Source: Polytrichum commune (lineage: Eukaryota > Streptophyta > Polytrichopsida > Polytrichales > Polytrichaceae). From it: a stretch of 64,000 nt of DNA. Both the position numbers and the translations under genes were made by a program. Under the pieces are notes generated by a model. It was not told the origin of the DNA and ran no database searches. It saw nothing but the letters and a program-made list of their open reading frames with translations. Below, piece after piece: positions 38,055-50,452 of this stretch. The stretch covers positions 46,376,001 to 46,440,000 of the forward strand of contig OX485804.1 in assembly GCA_950295325.1 (NCBI GenBank), in the 5' to 3' direction. Within the stretch, counting starts at the first letter, position 1; each line of letters opens with the position of its first letter.

Positions 38055-40780
38055 GTAGCATTTGTGGAGTTGAACATTCTTGCTGAGCCGACCAGGAGCT
38101 ATATGCAGCCATGCGATCTCAAGAGAGAGAGAAGACCAACTCACTGGAGTGGCCCTCTTCGTCCTCACAGTAATTAATTTTAAATCCTTAATGGCGTGCT
38201 TCACTCTGGACAGAACCATTACAAATTCTCCCAAGTGGCGTCTCTGATTCACTGGCCTCCATTTCAGCTGAAGCAAGGGAGGCCAAGAAACTCCTGGAAG
38301 ATCTCTTATATCTGCAGCTGTGGAGCTCATTGACTGCAATCTATGCCACTCATGTATGCAAGCATGGTCCACAGGCACAGTTTGTGCTTTCGAAGGCTTC
38401 CATTTTGTGTGCATGGCTTGAATGTGCTTCAGGGCCTAAAGCTCACATTCCATATTCCTCATGGGTGGTGCAAGCAACGTACATGCAGGAGCTGCCTCAT
38501 ATGAGGATGCATCATGATTCATGACATGAGAGGTGAAGTATCTGCACTCAACCAGCAGATCATAGTTTTAGTTAGTGATACATTCCTGTCACTAAGATGT
38601 ATACCTCCTGGAGAAATCCAATTTATTCCCTGGCTCAACAACAGGGACTTCATCAAGGGTGGCAATTCACTTTGTAAAGTTAGTTTCAGGATTCTTAGCA
38701 TCCAGTCAAAGCACTGGCCTTTGAATGGTAGGCAGCCCTTGATTGAACAGATTACACATTTTGAGTGTGAAAACTGTATTTTTTTTTGGGATGCTCTGTG
38801 GCTCAGAGTGCATCAGCATATTTCTGCTCTTTCTTGTGTGCGATTGTTACAGGAAGTCAGCCTGAATTGGAAAGGGATAGGCATCACTCTGTAATTAATG
38901 AGAATTTTGTTCAGTATATGATTTTAATCCTAGAAATGAATCTTTTAAAAAACCAGCAACCCAAAGAGTGCACAATTTACCAATCTTGAATGAACCAATT
39001 TTGGTTATATCTGCGCCTAGAGAATGGGTAAGCTTCTTGCTTGAGCACCCTGTCCTAGGAAGGTGGATACTTCCCAGTGTTGGCAGGTTATTAAGTTCCT
39101 ACCTGTCTACGTCAATTTTATCTTTATGTATGTTAAGTAGACGCGCCTTAGAAGGATACTTCTCTCTGTGCACCCACTTCTTGCATGGTATGAAACATGC
39201 AAGTAGTGCAAGATGATTAGCTAATCCAAATTGTGCCCATGATTGCATTTGCATTCGCAACCTGTCATGAAAGTCTACAATATCCTACAAGTTTCATAGC
39301 GTTGAAGAGGTCCATCAAAATGGGTATTGGGTAGGATTGGGGAGGGAGCATGTAAGTCTCGAGCAACACCTGTTTGGTCATGATTGGTTATTAATTTCAT
39401 AGTACTATCGAGTGTCATTTTTTGTGTGGACAACAATGTGTCCGTGAAGGAGAAAAATGCCGGTGTTGACAGGTATGCAAAGTAGGACATGGTTGCCTTG
39501 AAGAATTGTCTAGCATTGACGCATTCAAACATGGCAGAAAGGGCCTTCGTGTGGATGAAGTACAAGCTTAGCTGAAATCTTTAGCAAACTTTGCCCAAAA
39601 CTAATCTGCACATGCTATGCTTTGCCAATTTTACCTGATGGTTGGATGGTTGTTCCATTGCTGAGTAGTGGCATGGCTGTCATTTGTGCTGCCGCCTTTG
39701 TCAATGCATGTGTGCTATGGAGAACGCGGAGCTTGGAGATGTGATTCATGTCTTCTTTGATGCCACAACCGTAGAATCTTGGTTAAGGTACTTCTCTTTT
39801 ATTAGCATGACACACGCGCTAGATTGTGAGATTTTGGTGGAGGCTGCGTATGAGTATGGTTCATTTGCATGCGCACATGGATGCAGATGACAATGTTGCT
39901 CATGCCACACCGGCTCTTGAGAATGATGTTGCACCTCTTGATGATGATATCGCAACTCTTGAGGATAATGATTCTCCCATGCGGATGAGGGTGAAATTTT
40001 TGAAGTGCTTCCATTTAGCTCGGATTACATATTGGTTGTGAACCTCACCGAGCAGGAGCACATGTTTGAGTGATCATAGAGAGTATGTTGTGTAGGTAGA
40101 TTTAATGTTATCTAGTCTCATGTTTAAGTAAATGCTCTAAGATTTGAGTAGTTGTGACATGTATGTCATTCATGTAGGTGGGCGAATAGGTATGTGTGTT
40201 GTTATGACTCAATATGTTCATATTTTTTAAATAATAATAATAACAAATTATTTTAAATCATTGTTTAATTTTTAATTTTTAATTTTAATGATTTAATTAT
40301 AAATCAATTTAAAATAAGATTTAACAAGAAGACGGGTAGAACCGTGAGGCTTTGTCCTTTACTTATAAAAGACTACAATTGTAGTTGCACACTTCGCTCA
40401 TGACAACTACAATTATAAAAGAAATCCTAGACTATTTCAAATGATGCTAAATTACTTACAAAATTTTGATTTACTTGTTCTGTATGAAGGCAAACTTAAG
40501 ACTTCAATATGGCATGGCGCATATCCACGTTGTTATATATTGGTGAAAGAAGAGTGTACACATCATAACCTAGTCATTCAATTGTAGCTGCACACTTCGC
40601 TTGTTGGTTTTCATTGGGAGCAATCATAAAGGAAGGCACATACAACTTGTTGGAGTGGTTGAGGTTTTGACATTACCAATATAAACAAGGGGGGGGGGGG
40701 GGGGTCACATGCTCATTGTAAGTGCCCTTACAATTCATATTGTTCATCCTCTTCCAGAACTTATGCTCCTTCTTGGTTTG
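38055..40780. other. SPL 3' flank; no further gene recognised
   Basis: The 3' untranslated region probably covers the first several hundred bases, but I see no decisive polyadenylation signal. Between 39250 and 40050, short frames with an Asp-rich stretch (ENDVAPLDDDIATLEDND) look like decayed coding sequence of unknown family. AT-rich sequence follows, with a G-run at about 40689-40703. Confidence 0.4.
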
Positions 40781-40839
40781 CTAGACTCTTATTATATTAA
40801 TTATCCGTCATCTATTGCAAGATCATACTTTGGAGCAGC

Positions 40840-42148
40840 ATGCCGAGATGCCTATTTCCAACCTTGCCAAAAAAAAAAACATAACAACTGGTTGCATGAA
40901 TCAAGTAACAAAATGAGATGCCTATAAGAGGCAAAGGTGGATGACATGATCCAAGCATTTATGCAAATCGCTAATGATTGCTCGTGGCTTAATGAGGGCT
41001 CTTCAAGGAAAGGGCATAACCAAACATCATTAAAACTAATAGCTACATTTCACACTAGTGATCCCTAACTCCTTGGAGAAACTATGAGGTCTTACCCAAG
41101 GGCAGAGGATCTCAATACAAGGAACCGTGCGTTGGAAGGGTTTGAACTATTTGCATCAACCAAGAGAAAATTGGACTTGCCACTAGGGTTTGAATGTGAT
41201 TCTCATTGGCCAAACAAGGTGAGTCACTCCATCCCTCGCCCTAACATAAGATCCACTAGGGCATGCATTGAGGAGTCCCTCAAAATTGACGTGAATGTGG
41301 TATCTCACACCACTAATGTGTTGGAGTTGAAGTGTTTGAAATACCAGTGGCACATTTCTAAATTATCTTATTCGTCTAAAAAAAAGTGTCAAGCGTTGCA
41401 AGCCATAGTACGGAAGAGAAAACATGGCACACCTGCGCCAACTTACACAGGTACGAAGAAGGAATTCCGGTCCAACAACGACGTAACTACAATTTTTGGT
41501 TTTGCGCAATTGACATCAATTGGTGTATGGATGGTAGCAAGAAAAAATGGGTGCTTGATTGGGCGAATCTCCAGCTATGTGACTGGTGAAGGTTGCAAAA
41601 AACCTCACACGGGAAGAGGTTTTTGCGTTGGAGGATGCTAGCTTACTACAAGAACAAGAGGCCTTTTCACCATGTCATCGTCTGACCACAATGCCCAATC
41701 TTTCCATCCCTCAATTATTTTTGTCTTTTAACAAGCTCAAAAATGCTCACCCCACCACATGGTTGTTTAAGGTAGTATGTTGTAATATGGTGGCATCATT
41801 GCTAGAGTACAAATATAAATGGGAGAGTGCTTTACATATGGATGGGTATTATGTGGTGGGAGTGACTGCCATTCTATACCTTGTATTCGGATGCATCATA
41901 AGCATAGTCTCCAAGGAGGAGAACACTTACCTCATGTCCATTGTAGATAATATACTTGATTGTGCAAAATGCCGTCAATGGCATTGAGGAAAAGGGGATG
42001 GTGGCTTTCATGCAAACATTTGTACTACATTTTCAAGTATTTGTGCTAGGTTGGCTATCCCGTCGACAATTTCATTGATGTACGCACATTCAACTACAAT
42101 GAGGTGATGCATCTTCTCAAGCTCGCAAGTGTGGTAGACAATGCTTAG
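40840..42148 (+). pseudogene. Decayed second copy of the MULE transposase C-terminal half
   Basis: Translated across several frameshifts, this parallels the second exon of the transposase at 44020-45489 but on the opposite strand. Paired segments are VDDMIQAFMQIANDCSWL against VDDYVRAFMQCVSYYQYL; STKRKLDLPLGFECDSHWP against SLKRKADLPPGSELDSHRP; WHISKLSYSSKKKCQALQAI against WHIARLPKTSAKACFAIQAM; and at the end MALRKRGWWLSCKHLYYIF against KALGKRGQWANCKHLYYVF. It includes the CxH half of the SWIM finger. Stops and frame changes show it is dead. It lies outside the inverted repeats of the large element and is clearly more diverged, so it is an older insertion of the same family. Confidence 0.8.
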
Positions 42149-43307
42149 AGCGGTGTTATTGACATGCATGGACACATAGTTTTTAGATATAGAGATGTAT
42201 ATGTTTGCCCCTATGAAATAAAATGCATGCTAATGCTGCAACTATTTGGTTGTTTGTCACACCAAGGCACTTCACATTTCCTTTGCATGTTTGCCATTTC
42301 AATAAAGCACCCATAATTGTGAAACAACAAGAACCCTGTTATCCATGGTAACATGACCCAATTTTATATTAATTATCCCTCAAATATATGATATCCTACA
42401 TTTATAACCCAAATATATTACAATCTGTACTTAAAATAACCTCTTTAAAGGTATAATTTAGCACTATGTCATAAGAACATGACCTTGGCAAACCAACTTA
42501 TAAAAACTAGACTAGTTGGCAATAGATTGTGAGAATGGTCGGAAACGACATTTTATTGGTTGACATCAAATATGTCTTTAGTACAACTAGCTATTAGAGC
42601 TTGCACTAGTTGGTTTTTAATTACTTTATTACTTAACACTACGTTTAGTAGTGGTAAATGTGTGACCTTAGTAATATAACCAACCATGAAATTACTTGTA
42701 GGTCCTAAGTCATTAGAACGATATTGTGAATCTTTCACTAGTAGACTATCTCTATGACCTTATGTGCCAATTGCTCGTGAACTGGACGTGGGGGAAAAAA
42801 ACACGTCAGAACAACTAGTTACAATGCTTTGTCAAGGTGTCAACATACCAAGTTGAACCATTTAGTAGGTAGTTGTTTTGAAGTAAATAAAGGTATCCCT
42901 AGAGGCTTTTGGCTCTCTTAATTCATATGTGTGAAGATAGCTTAGTAAGTGTGTGTAAACTTGTGAGTTTGATCAGGCCAAAAATGTGAGTTGGTAGGTA
43001 GGGTTCAAAGCATGTTTTGGATCCTAAATGGGAAGTTTAGGTTGGAGGAGCATTCTAGGGATGACACTAGCTTGGGAGGTGCTTTGATAAAGCTTGGGTG
43101 TGAGTAGTGGCGAACTAGTTAATGGAACAACAAAGGAGTGCGAAAACCCATTAACAACCTCTTGTTAGAAACTTTGTTCCTCATTGCTTGCATGTCATTG
43201 CTCACATTCTAGCTTCCCTAATTTTGGAGATATAACCAAAATGAAAAAAATGATTAAATAAGAATTTGCCCAAACCTGCATAACCTAGTCTTCCACATTT
43301 TTGCATT
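42149..43307. other. No gene recognised
   Basis: AT-rich flank between the decayed MULE copy and the target duplication of the large MULE. No inverted-repeat end for the older copy was identified here. Confidence 0.4.
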
Positions 43308-43317
43308 ATTTGGCAAG
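43308..43317. repeat. Left target-site duplication of the large MULE
   Basis: ATTTGGCAAG here is identical to 58494-58503, and a G follows at both sites. A 9-11 bp duplication is the Mutator-superfamily hallmark. Confidence 0.85.
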
Positions 43318-43365
43318 GAGCGACGCTATTTTGCGAGCAGTGAGCGGTGAGCGGTGAGCGATAAG
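43318..43365 (+). repeat. Left terminal inverted repeat of the MULE
   Basis: GAGCGACGCTATTTTGCGAG, then AGTGAGC and two GGTGAGC heptamers, then GATAAG. The right end has one fewer heptamer. Stacked heptamers in a MULE end are candidate transposase-binding sites, which is inference. Confidence 0.85.
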
Positions 43366-44019
43366 TTTTTCTTTTTTTAGTTAAAATAATAGTTTAATGT
43401 GCAGGGTATATTAAAAAAATGAATGTTTTGCAAATATATTTCCAATTATAGTAAATTTTAGGACCTATGCCCGTGGAAAATTCCTCCACAGTGATCGTTG
43501 CAAAGTTGTTTTTGGGATGTTTTTAGGGTTTAGGGAGTCGAAATCAATATTGACAAACATTGTGGAGTATTTCTATGCAGCAAAATTAAATTACATTGGC
43601 ATCTTTTGAGATCCGCGAGATTGAAGATGAATTCAAGAAAAGTGGAGATATCAGACACCTAAGGTTTCTAGACTATCAGAAAGAAAATTAAATGAAGCTT
43701 CGAGGTCAACAAAAACGTTGATACATCAAATACCTCGAAGTGGCCCTTTTAATCTCACTAGTTCATGATTAAAACAGAGGTTGCATACATACGTTTCTCT
43801 GAGAAGACAATGAACTCAACATCTTTACACAAGATTTTGTGTAATGAAGGAAACAGTAATTGATGAGTATTAAAACTAAACCATTCAAATTCAATACTGT
43901 AGCGCTTTTAAAGAGTGACGGTATAAAAATAATGCACTTGGTAGTGGCCCTTTCCGTCTCACTACCTCAATTTCATTGATGTGATTGAAATGAAATTACA
44001 AGAGTACTTCATCCAAAGC

Positions 44020-47000
44020 CTAAGAGGTTGTCTGGGTCAACAATCCACTCTGAAGGATTTGCTTGACCTCATTAAAGCTAAAACTAGCAGCATGAATAAA
44101 AGTATCAGAATCAGGATCAAGTCCACAAATTATCGTAAACACATAGTATAGGTGCTTACAATTGGCCCACTGACCGCGCTTTCCAAGTGCCTTGGTTGCC
44201 ATTTCCTTGAAATTGTGACAAGTGCACACCGGAAGCTGAGAAATAGTCAAGTGGTACTGGTGGATATTGGGAGGAGAACCAGAATCCAAGGTAACAATAC
44301 AACCAAGAGCTGGGGCAGGGACCATGCTAATGTTGCGAATGCAAGTTTTTAACGTGAGAGCAGAGGCACAGTTGTTGGCGTGACGTGTGGAAGGGGCCTT
44401 ACTCATGCGACGGATATTCTTCCCGGACCTGCGCTTGGGGAACTCATCCGGAGATGCCGGAGTAATATACGAAGTCAAGTCCACGTGGGAGAGGTTGTCT
44501 TGGAACAATCGTTTTGGAGAGATTTCTTGTCGTTGAGGAAGGCGAAATCCAACAATTTCCAATTGGAGGATCTCCTTGCGGGAAAGGTTTATCCCCATCT
44601 TGACAGGCCAAGTCTCAGGGACTTCAGGCCTTGATATAACCCACTTCCTGCGAGTTCCTTTAACACACCTTTCAATATCATCGTTACAAAAGAAGAATTG
44701 CAAGAGTTCTTGCTTATTCTTTCGGTAATTGGTCATCATCCCGGTGTACATTGGCGCAGCGGTATTCTTCCCGTCTTGAACAATACGGGCCACACACTTC
44801 TTCTTTGTCATCGCTTGTATAGCAAAGCAAGCCTTTGCAGACGTCTTAGGAAGACGTGCGATGTGCCACTTACTTTCGTCACAAGCGGATTTTTGAACTG
44901 TTGTAACATGCTGCAAAGGAGAAAGTGGGGTGACATCACTTACTCGAGTATTGCCGTTCGATTGCTGCGGCGCAATTGGAGTTGCAAACGTTTCAGGAAA
45001 TTCTGAATCAACGGTTGGTAAGGCCGTTTGAGAGTTTTTGATGGAAGACCGCGTTTGCACTCGGGGACGAGAGATGGAGATCTTGTCAGGTCGGTGAGAG
45101 TCAAGTTCCGAACCTGGAGGAAGGTCAGCCTTCCGTTTCAAGGATAGGAAGACTTCTTCACCTTCTAAGTGTGGCGTGCGGATGCAAAACTCTTGCGCTC
45201 CGGGCATTCTAGTCATTGCTTCGTGAAGGGACTTGGTGTTGCCGGTAATCTCCGAAGAACGTTGTGCGGCACGTAACTTCAGCTCTTCCTTGGACGGGCC
45301 AGTACCAGCACGATCTCCTTTTAAGTACTGGTAGTACGAGACACATTGCATAAATGCGCGCACGTAGTCATCAACTGTTGCAACATATAGATCCTTACCA
45401 CGGTGGCCGGATTGTTGGAGCCACTTATTGTGCACGGTCTCGGCCAAATTGCACGAAGGCATTTCAGCCAACTCAACTTCGTTCAAGTCCTATGGAGAAG
45501 GAGTTTAGAAAGAATCGATTAGGAAACATGTAGGAGACGATTGACGATTGCTTTATCAATGGATGGGTACACGTTCAATGAGCGAAGAACTTACCAATTG
45601 CATGAAGCCACCCCATTGGCGGTAGCGAAAATGCCAAAAAGCAAGCCAGAGGTCGAGTCGGGATATGGCATCCTCAGATGCGGCACCGGACGAAAGCCAT
45701 CACGCGCGAATGGTAAGGTAGCGCATTTCAGCTTCAGAAATGGTCTTGGCGTTCTTGTATTGCTTGCAAAGCAATCGGTGCTGATCTTGAAGGTCGAGTC
45801 TAATGTAGGCCTTTATGTGCTTCTCGAGGGACTGAGTCCAATGAAAGAGACACGTTTTCTCCTTGTTTTCCATGGGCATAGATGCATCTCCGTTTCCATA
45901 GACAATACGGATAGCATTCCAATTGGCTTGAGCGCTATCTGCCATAAACCCTTTGAAGTTTGGTTGAGAAACGTTGTGGCGAGCCATAACAGCGTTGAGG
46001 TTTTTCCAAACCACAATTTGAGCAGCGGTATCCTCGGACTGCATGTCGCAGACGGCAATGGTCATTACTTGACAAAAGGTGGCATCATAAACATGGCACG
46101 CCATTGTAGTCCAACTTTGCACACGCTTAACATGGTTAAACATGAGCCAGGCGTTTTCGAGGTCTCCACCGGCTTGCATCCGTTTCACGAGGTCGACTCC
46201 ACTACCCGGTCCTACCTCAGACATTTTGAACACAAAGACCTTGTCAGTTTCCGCTCTTTGGCCTGGAAACTTGTTCTCCTGGACATAAGGCCAGTTGCTT
46301 GACCCACGAAGTTTGGTGATGCTATCAATAACCCCAAATATACGGATGTATTTGAAACCCGATACAGTATTACGGATGCTAGGCAAAGTAAGGTGCTTAC
46401 AACGATCAAACAAAAGCAGGAGGTCATCTACAGAGAGGGATTTTGGTTGTGAACCCTCAGGCGCTAGGAGCATGTCTCCAACTAAGTCTTTGCTAGCTTC
46501 CAAAACTAAAGCGGAGTTGGTAGCTGTAGGAGTGCTTTGAATTTGTTCACTCAGGAAGCTGGTAGTATGCTCAATGGAGTCGCGATAATCACTAGTTTTG
46601 ACCGGATGGGCATGGATTCCGAAGTGAATACAAGCCCGAGACATAGATTCTGATCCAACTACATAATAAATCCTAGCCGGACACAAGGCAACACAACTCG
46701 GCGAAACCTTACATATGGAACAAACGATGGTTGAATCCTTGGGATGCACGGTACCACACTCAAAGGGCAAAGATGAGTTGCCCTCCCACTCCGTTTCATT
46801 AATAGGTGTGGTGCGGTGTACTCGAGTAAGGAACTCACAGTCAACATTATCGCACCGCAAATGACCTAAATAAGAAGAGGTTCGAAAAGTGAGACCAAAA
46901 TCGTTAGAGATGTTGGACGTGATAGTTCGGGTCCAGGCGTGGCCATCGAAACGTTTGTCCATACTATGAAGCTGTTTCGCTACAGTCTGCCTAGCGTGAC

Positions 47001-48219
47001 AGCCGAGTGGCGGAAATTCAAAAATGATATCTCCGTCAAATGTAGGCGGGAGGTACTCAACCCTCTCTATTGTAATGGTATCATAATCGATTTTGGAAAG
47101 AAAGTTCTTTGACCTTTTTCTGGATGCAAGTTGTTTCAGTGAATCTATGACACTAGTAGACTTGCTAGTAGAATTGCCAGTAGAATTGCTAGTAGGTTGT
47201 GAATCGGGGTCTTTGGGTAGATATTTTGTGCTATATTTCTCAAACGTGTGGCTGACATCGACATTTGGAAGAGGGCAAGAGTCTCTCAATTCATAGATAG
47301 TACGGAGTCCAGGCTCAATCTTCACTTTTCTAAGAGATGGTGTCTGAACGGATGACATGGATGACTCTCTGGAAGTAAGTAACTCGGTAGATGCATCCAT
47401 GAGAGAAATAGAGATTTCGTAGGCCCGAAATTTTCCTGGCTTCAAGAACCAAACCTTCCCGTCATCATTCCTGAAAGAGAGTTGTCCAATACTTTGACTA
47501 GCTTGAGGGGATTTGGATTCAAAAATTTCTTCCTCAATGTGGACAGACTCCTTTTTGAACAGAAATTGGAGAGCAAGACTTCGCTCACTGACGGTGGCAT
47601 AACCAGCAGGACCAACTGGAAAAGTGACTAGCACAGGATGATCATCAGCACGAATGAATGCTAAAGCGGAGGGCTGCACAGGGGTACTCGTCTCAAACAA
47701 ATTTGAGTTTGAAACAAGGACGTCCTCACTATCGGAATCGTCACTGAGGTTATGGATGGTATGATGATCAGGTTCTACTTTGACTTGTATAGGAACGAAA
47801 GGATCAATGCTAACAGTGAACGACTGTCGAGGAGTGAGTTTTTTAGTGGAAGCAGGCATAACAGAATCAGGAAGTCCGTATGCTCGATACTTTCCGGGTT
47901 TAAGCGACCAAAACATACCGGCATCGTTCGTACTATGCAACTGACCAATTGCGTGCAAGAGGATTCCAGAGTCATTGTCAAAAACCTCCTCCTCGACATA
48001 CAGTGCATCTTCACGAAATTGGAACCTCAGACTAATCGTAGTTGAGCTAACGATGGCATAACCATTCGCACCCAAAGGAAACGTAACATGCACATAATGC
48101 GAATCAGCACGAATGAAGGCCATTGAACCATAAACAACAGAGGAAGAAGAAGAGATTGGATCAAAGAGGGAATTCAAGAGACGATCTGAAGCGAGAGTTC
48201 TGAAATTTATAAGCGCCAA
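44020..48219 (-). pseudogene. MULE transposase with SWIM zinc finger; two exons, one premature TGA
   Basis: Exon 1 is 48219-45595 and exon 2 is 45489-44020; the 105-bp GT-AG intron is phase 0. The joined frame is 1364 codons with one in-frame TGA at codon 840 (45702-45700), after which exon 1 stays open to its donor (RLDLWLAFWHFRYRQWGG). Two homologous modules lead (about residues 33-125 and 187-280; AFIRADSHYVHVTFPLG against AFIRADDHPVLVTFPVG, each ending LKPGKxRAY). Next comes a CxxxxC...HxH zinc region of the WRKY-GCM1/FLYWCH kind. The MULE core includes HVYDATFCQVMTIAVCD, GFMADSAQANW and the CLFHWTQSLEKHIK segment typical of MULEs. Near residues 1300-1320 is a SWIM finger, CTC...NCKH. All are typical of autonomous MULEs. 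The minus-strand start ATG lies just inside the nested LTR. If the TGA is real the product is truncated before the SWIM part. Confidence 0.85.
45700..45702 (-). other. Premature TGA in the transposase
   Basis: TACCTTACCATTCGCGCG-TGA-TGGCTTTCG on the minus strand. CGA to TGA is the simplest origin. The open frame and family-like sequence resume directly after it. Confidence 0.7.
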
Positions 48220-48282
48220 AACACCGGTTTAGGAATACCCTGAATCCAGGCTACCAAACTTTGTCTAATAATATGGTGGTAT

Positions 48283-49955
48283 TGTCACCAAAAAGCCTCC
48301 ACCCTTCAATTTCGTCCTAGCCCGAATGGAGAAGTTTATAATGACATGTAGAGATTTCTTTCTTTGTAACACAATGTATGATTCCAATCTATCGTTGGAA
48401 TATACACAACTTAGCCAAGTCTATACTATGTCTTCTTACACTCTTTAACCTCGGGAAATGTCACATCCTTATACTTCTCTAAAGTCCACCCGACCGCTTT
48501 GGCCACGCATGCCTTCAAAGATATCCCTCTTGTGAAGCGAGTCCTTGCCGTCGACTCCACACTACTACATGAGTTCTCGCTTATTGATTCCATGAATTAC
48601 ACAAGTTTAAGTATTGATAAATACTTGTCACTTATTGTAGTTTTCTCCTCACGCTTCAACCACTATATTGGTTTAATGAACTAATGGTTATCCCTAATGG
48701 AACCAAACAAACTTCCTTTGTTCCCCTAGATTTTACTAGCTAATAGTGTAACTTTCCCATTACTTCTCGGAATGTCCTGAAATTTTATCTGTAACTAGGG
48801 AGACAAAGCAAAAAACATCTCACCAATTTGTGAGCCTATCCCATTTTCTGTCTGACAGTTATGACCATTTTAGTGTGTCAGTCTACCCAGATTTCAGAAT
48901 GTCATAACTTCCTCTCACAGGCTCCAAAGAACTTCAAATTTTGGGAGAAATCACAAAAACTAATTTTTTATGATCCCCTGAAATTTCAAACTATTTTCAT
49001 TTTCTGCCAAAACGTTATGGCCTTTTTAATCTGCAACTCTTGAAAACACTTCAGAATGATATATCTTCTTCTCATCTATTCGGAATGACTTGAAATTTGT
49101 ACCACAACTAGGAAACCTAAGAACAAAGCATCCCTCAAAATTTCATGCGTTTCCAAGCCTCTGTCCAGGAGTTATGTCCATTTCAGCTTGAAAATGTAGG
49201 CGAAGTTCAGAATATCATAACTGCTGCTCCAGTACTCCAAACATCCTCAGATTTTGACCATGTTCATATAAACAAGTTATTTACTAATCCTCTAAATTTC
49301 AACGAAATATCTTCTTCTGCTCGAAAGTTATGCCACTTACAACCTAGACTACTCAAGAAATACCCAAGAAATATGAACTCAAGTACTACAACTTGAAGCC
49401 ATAAAATATCTTAAAATTATTCACACCAAAACTAATTCTAACAAGAGGTCAAGCCCTCTTCAAGGCCAACTAGCCTTGGCTCTCCAACTAAAAACTAAGC
49501 ACACACATGTGCTCCAATCTTGCTTCCAACACACCCACACTTATAACACGTGGGGTGCCTTGGAGCACGAAGGGAAGAGAGGATGAATGAGGGAAGAATG
49601 AGGGATTATATAATGAGTTTGAGGGGGTGAGCACCCTCAAGGCTCACGATAAGCCTTCGAGATCTCCTCCTACTTTGTAGGCTCTAATCCTATCTCCTAA
49701 GTCTTCCTCCCTCAAATGATCAACAAGGATCCTAATTCAAACATTTAACTAACCTTGGCTTTCTACCTACCACACTTACCAAGGTTTGTCCTTCTCCTAC
49801 TTAAATCCACTCCACAAAAGCCTAATGCTTCAAACTAAGCTTTCTTCAAGCTTCACTCTATTTATATTTTTGTGAATAATCATAAATCACCAAAACACCA
49901 CTTGTAATGTTTTACAAGTGTTAACAACCAATGTGGGCATCAATTTGGGCTCACA
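48283..49955 (-). mobile_element. Solo LTR, copy 2 (1.67 kb), with GGTAT target duplication
   Basis: It begins TGTCACC and ends CTCACA on the plus strand. GGTAT flanks it at 48278-48282 and 49956-49960. The reverse complement starts TGTGAGCCCAAA and aligns with copy 1 at 8452, sharing AATTAGGATCCTTGTTGATC and the TATATAATCCC box (here at 49602-49612). It landed 59 bp upstream of the transposase start codon and pushed apart the two divergent genes of the MULE, which it must post-date. Confidence 0.9.
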
Positions 49956-49960
49956 GGTAT

Positions 49961-50452
49961 ACATCAGCCTAAATAATTATAATTACTGTGAAATGTGATA
50001 AGGAATCGCAATTAAAAAATGGATATGCATTAATATGAAACTCTCAACAACGATATGCATTAATTGCCCGCAGCTTGAAATGAGCAACTTAACATGTCAA
50101 ACATTGAGTGGAATAAGACGTGGGCTTCGGAATTAAAAATTGACTGGAATAAGACGTGGGCTTTGACGGCGCAGGCTCTATAATACAACGCAGCCAGTCG
50201 AATTTAATGGTAGACGTCAGACGCATGGTATCTAGGTCCAGCATGGATGATCCACATGTTCATCTATATATGGTTTAAAACCCGCTGGAATAATTCAAAG
50301 AATGGATGGATTTCGGTAGTCGTTAAAATCTTCCCATGTAATAAATGTATATTTTGAAATGTAATAAATGGGTTTAGGGTTTAAGAAGAGTCTTCTAAGG
50401 CTCGAAAATGTAGATCTTTAAATCATATAAGAGCAATCTGAAGTAATTTGTA
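49961..50452. promoter_or_regulatory. Right half of a possible divergent promoter of the MULE genes
   Basis: It contains CTATATATGG at about 50262 and a GGGTTTAGGGTTTAAG telo-box-like word at about 50370. If the LTR at 48283-49955 and one duplication are removed, the transposase start (48219) and the candidate upstream exon (50453) are only about 555 bp apart. The promoter role is inferred from geometry. Confidence 0.4.

Noticed and set aside
45541-46302. 253-codon plus-strand frame
   Set aside because: It is antisense to the MULE transposase exon, which has clear family motifs and a proper splice donor on the minus strand.
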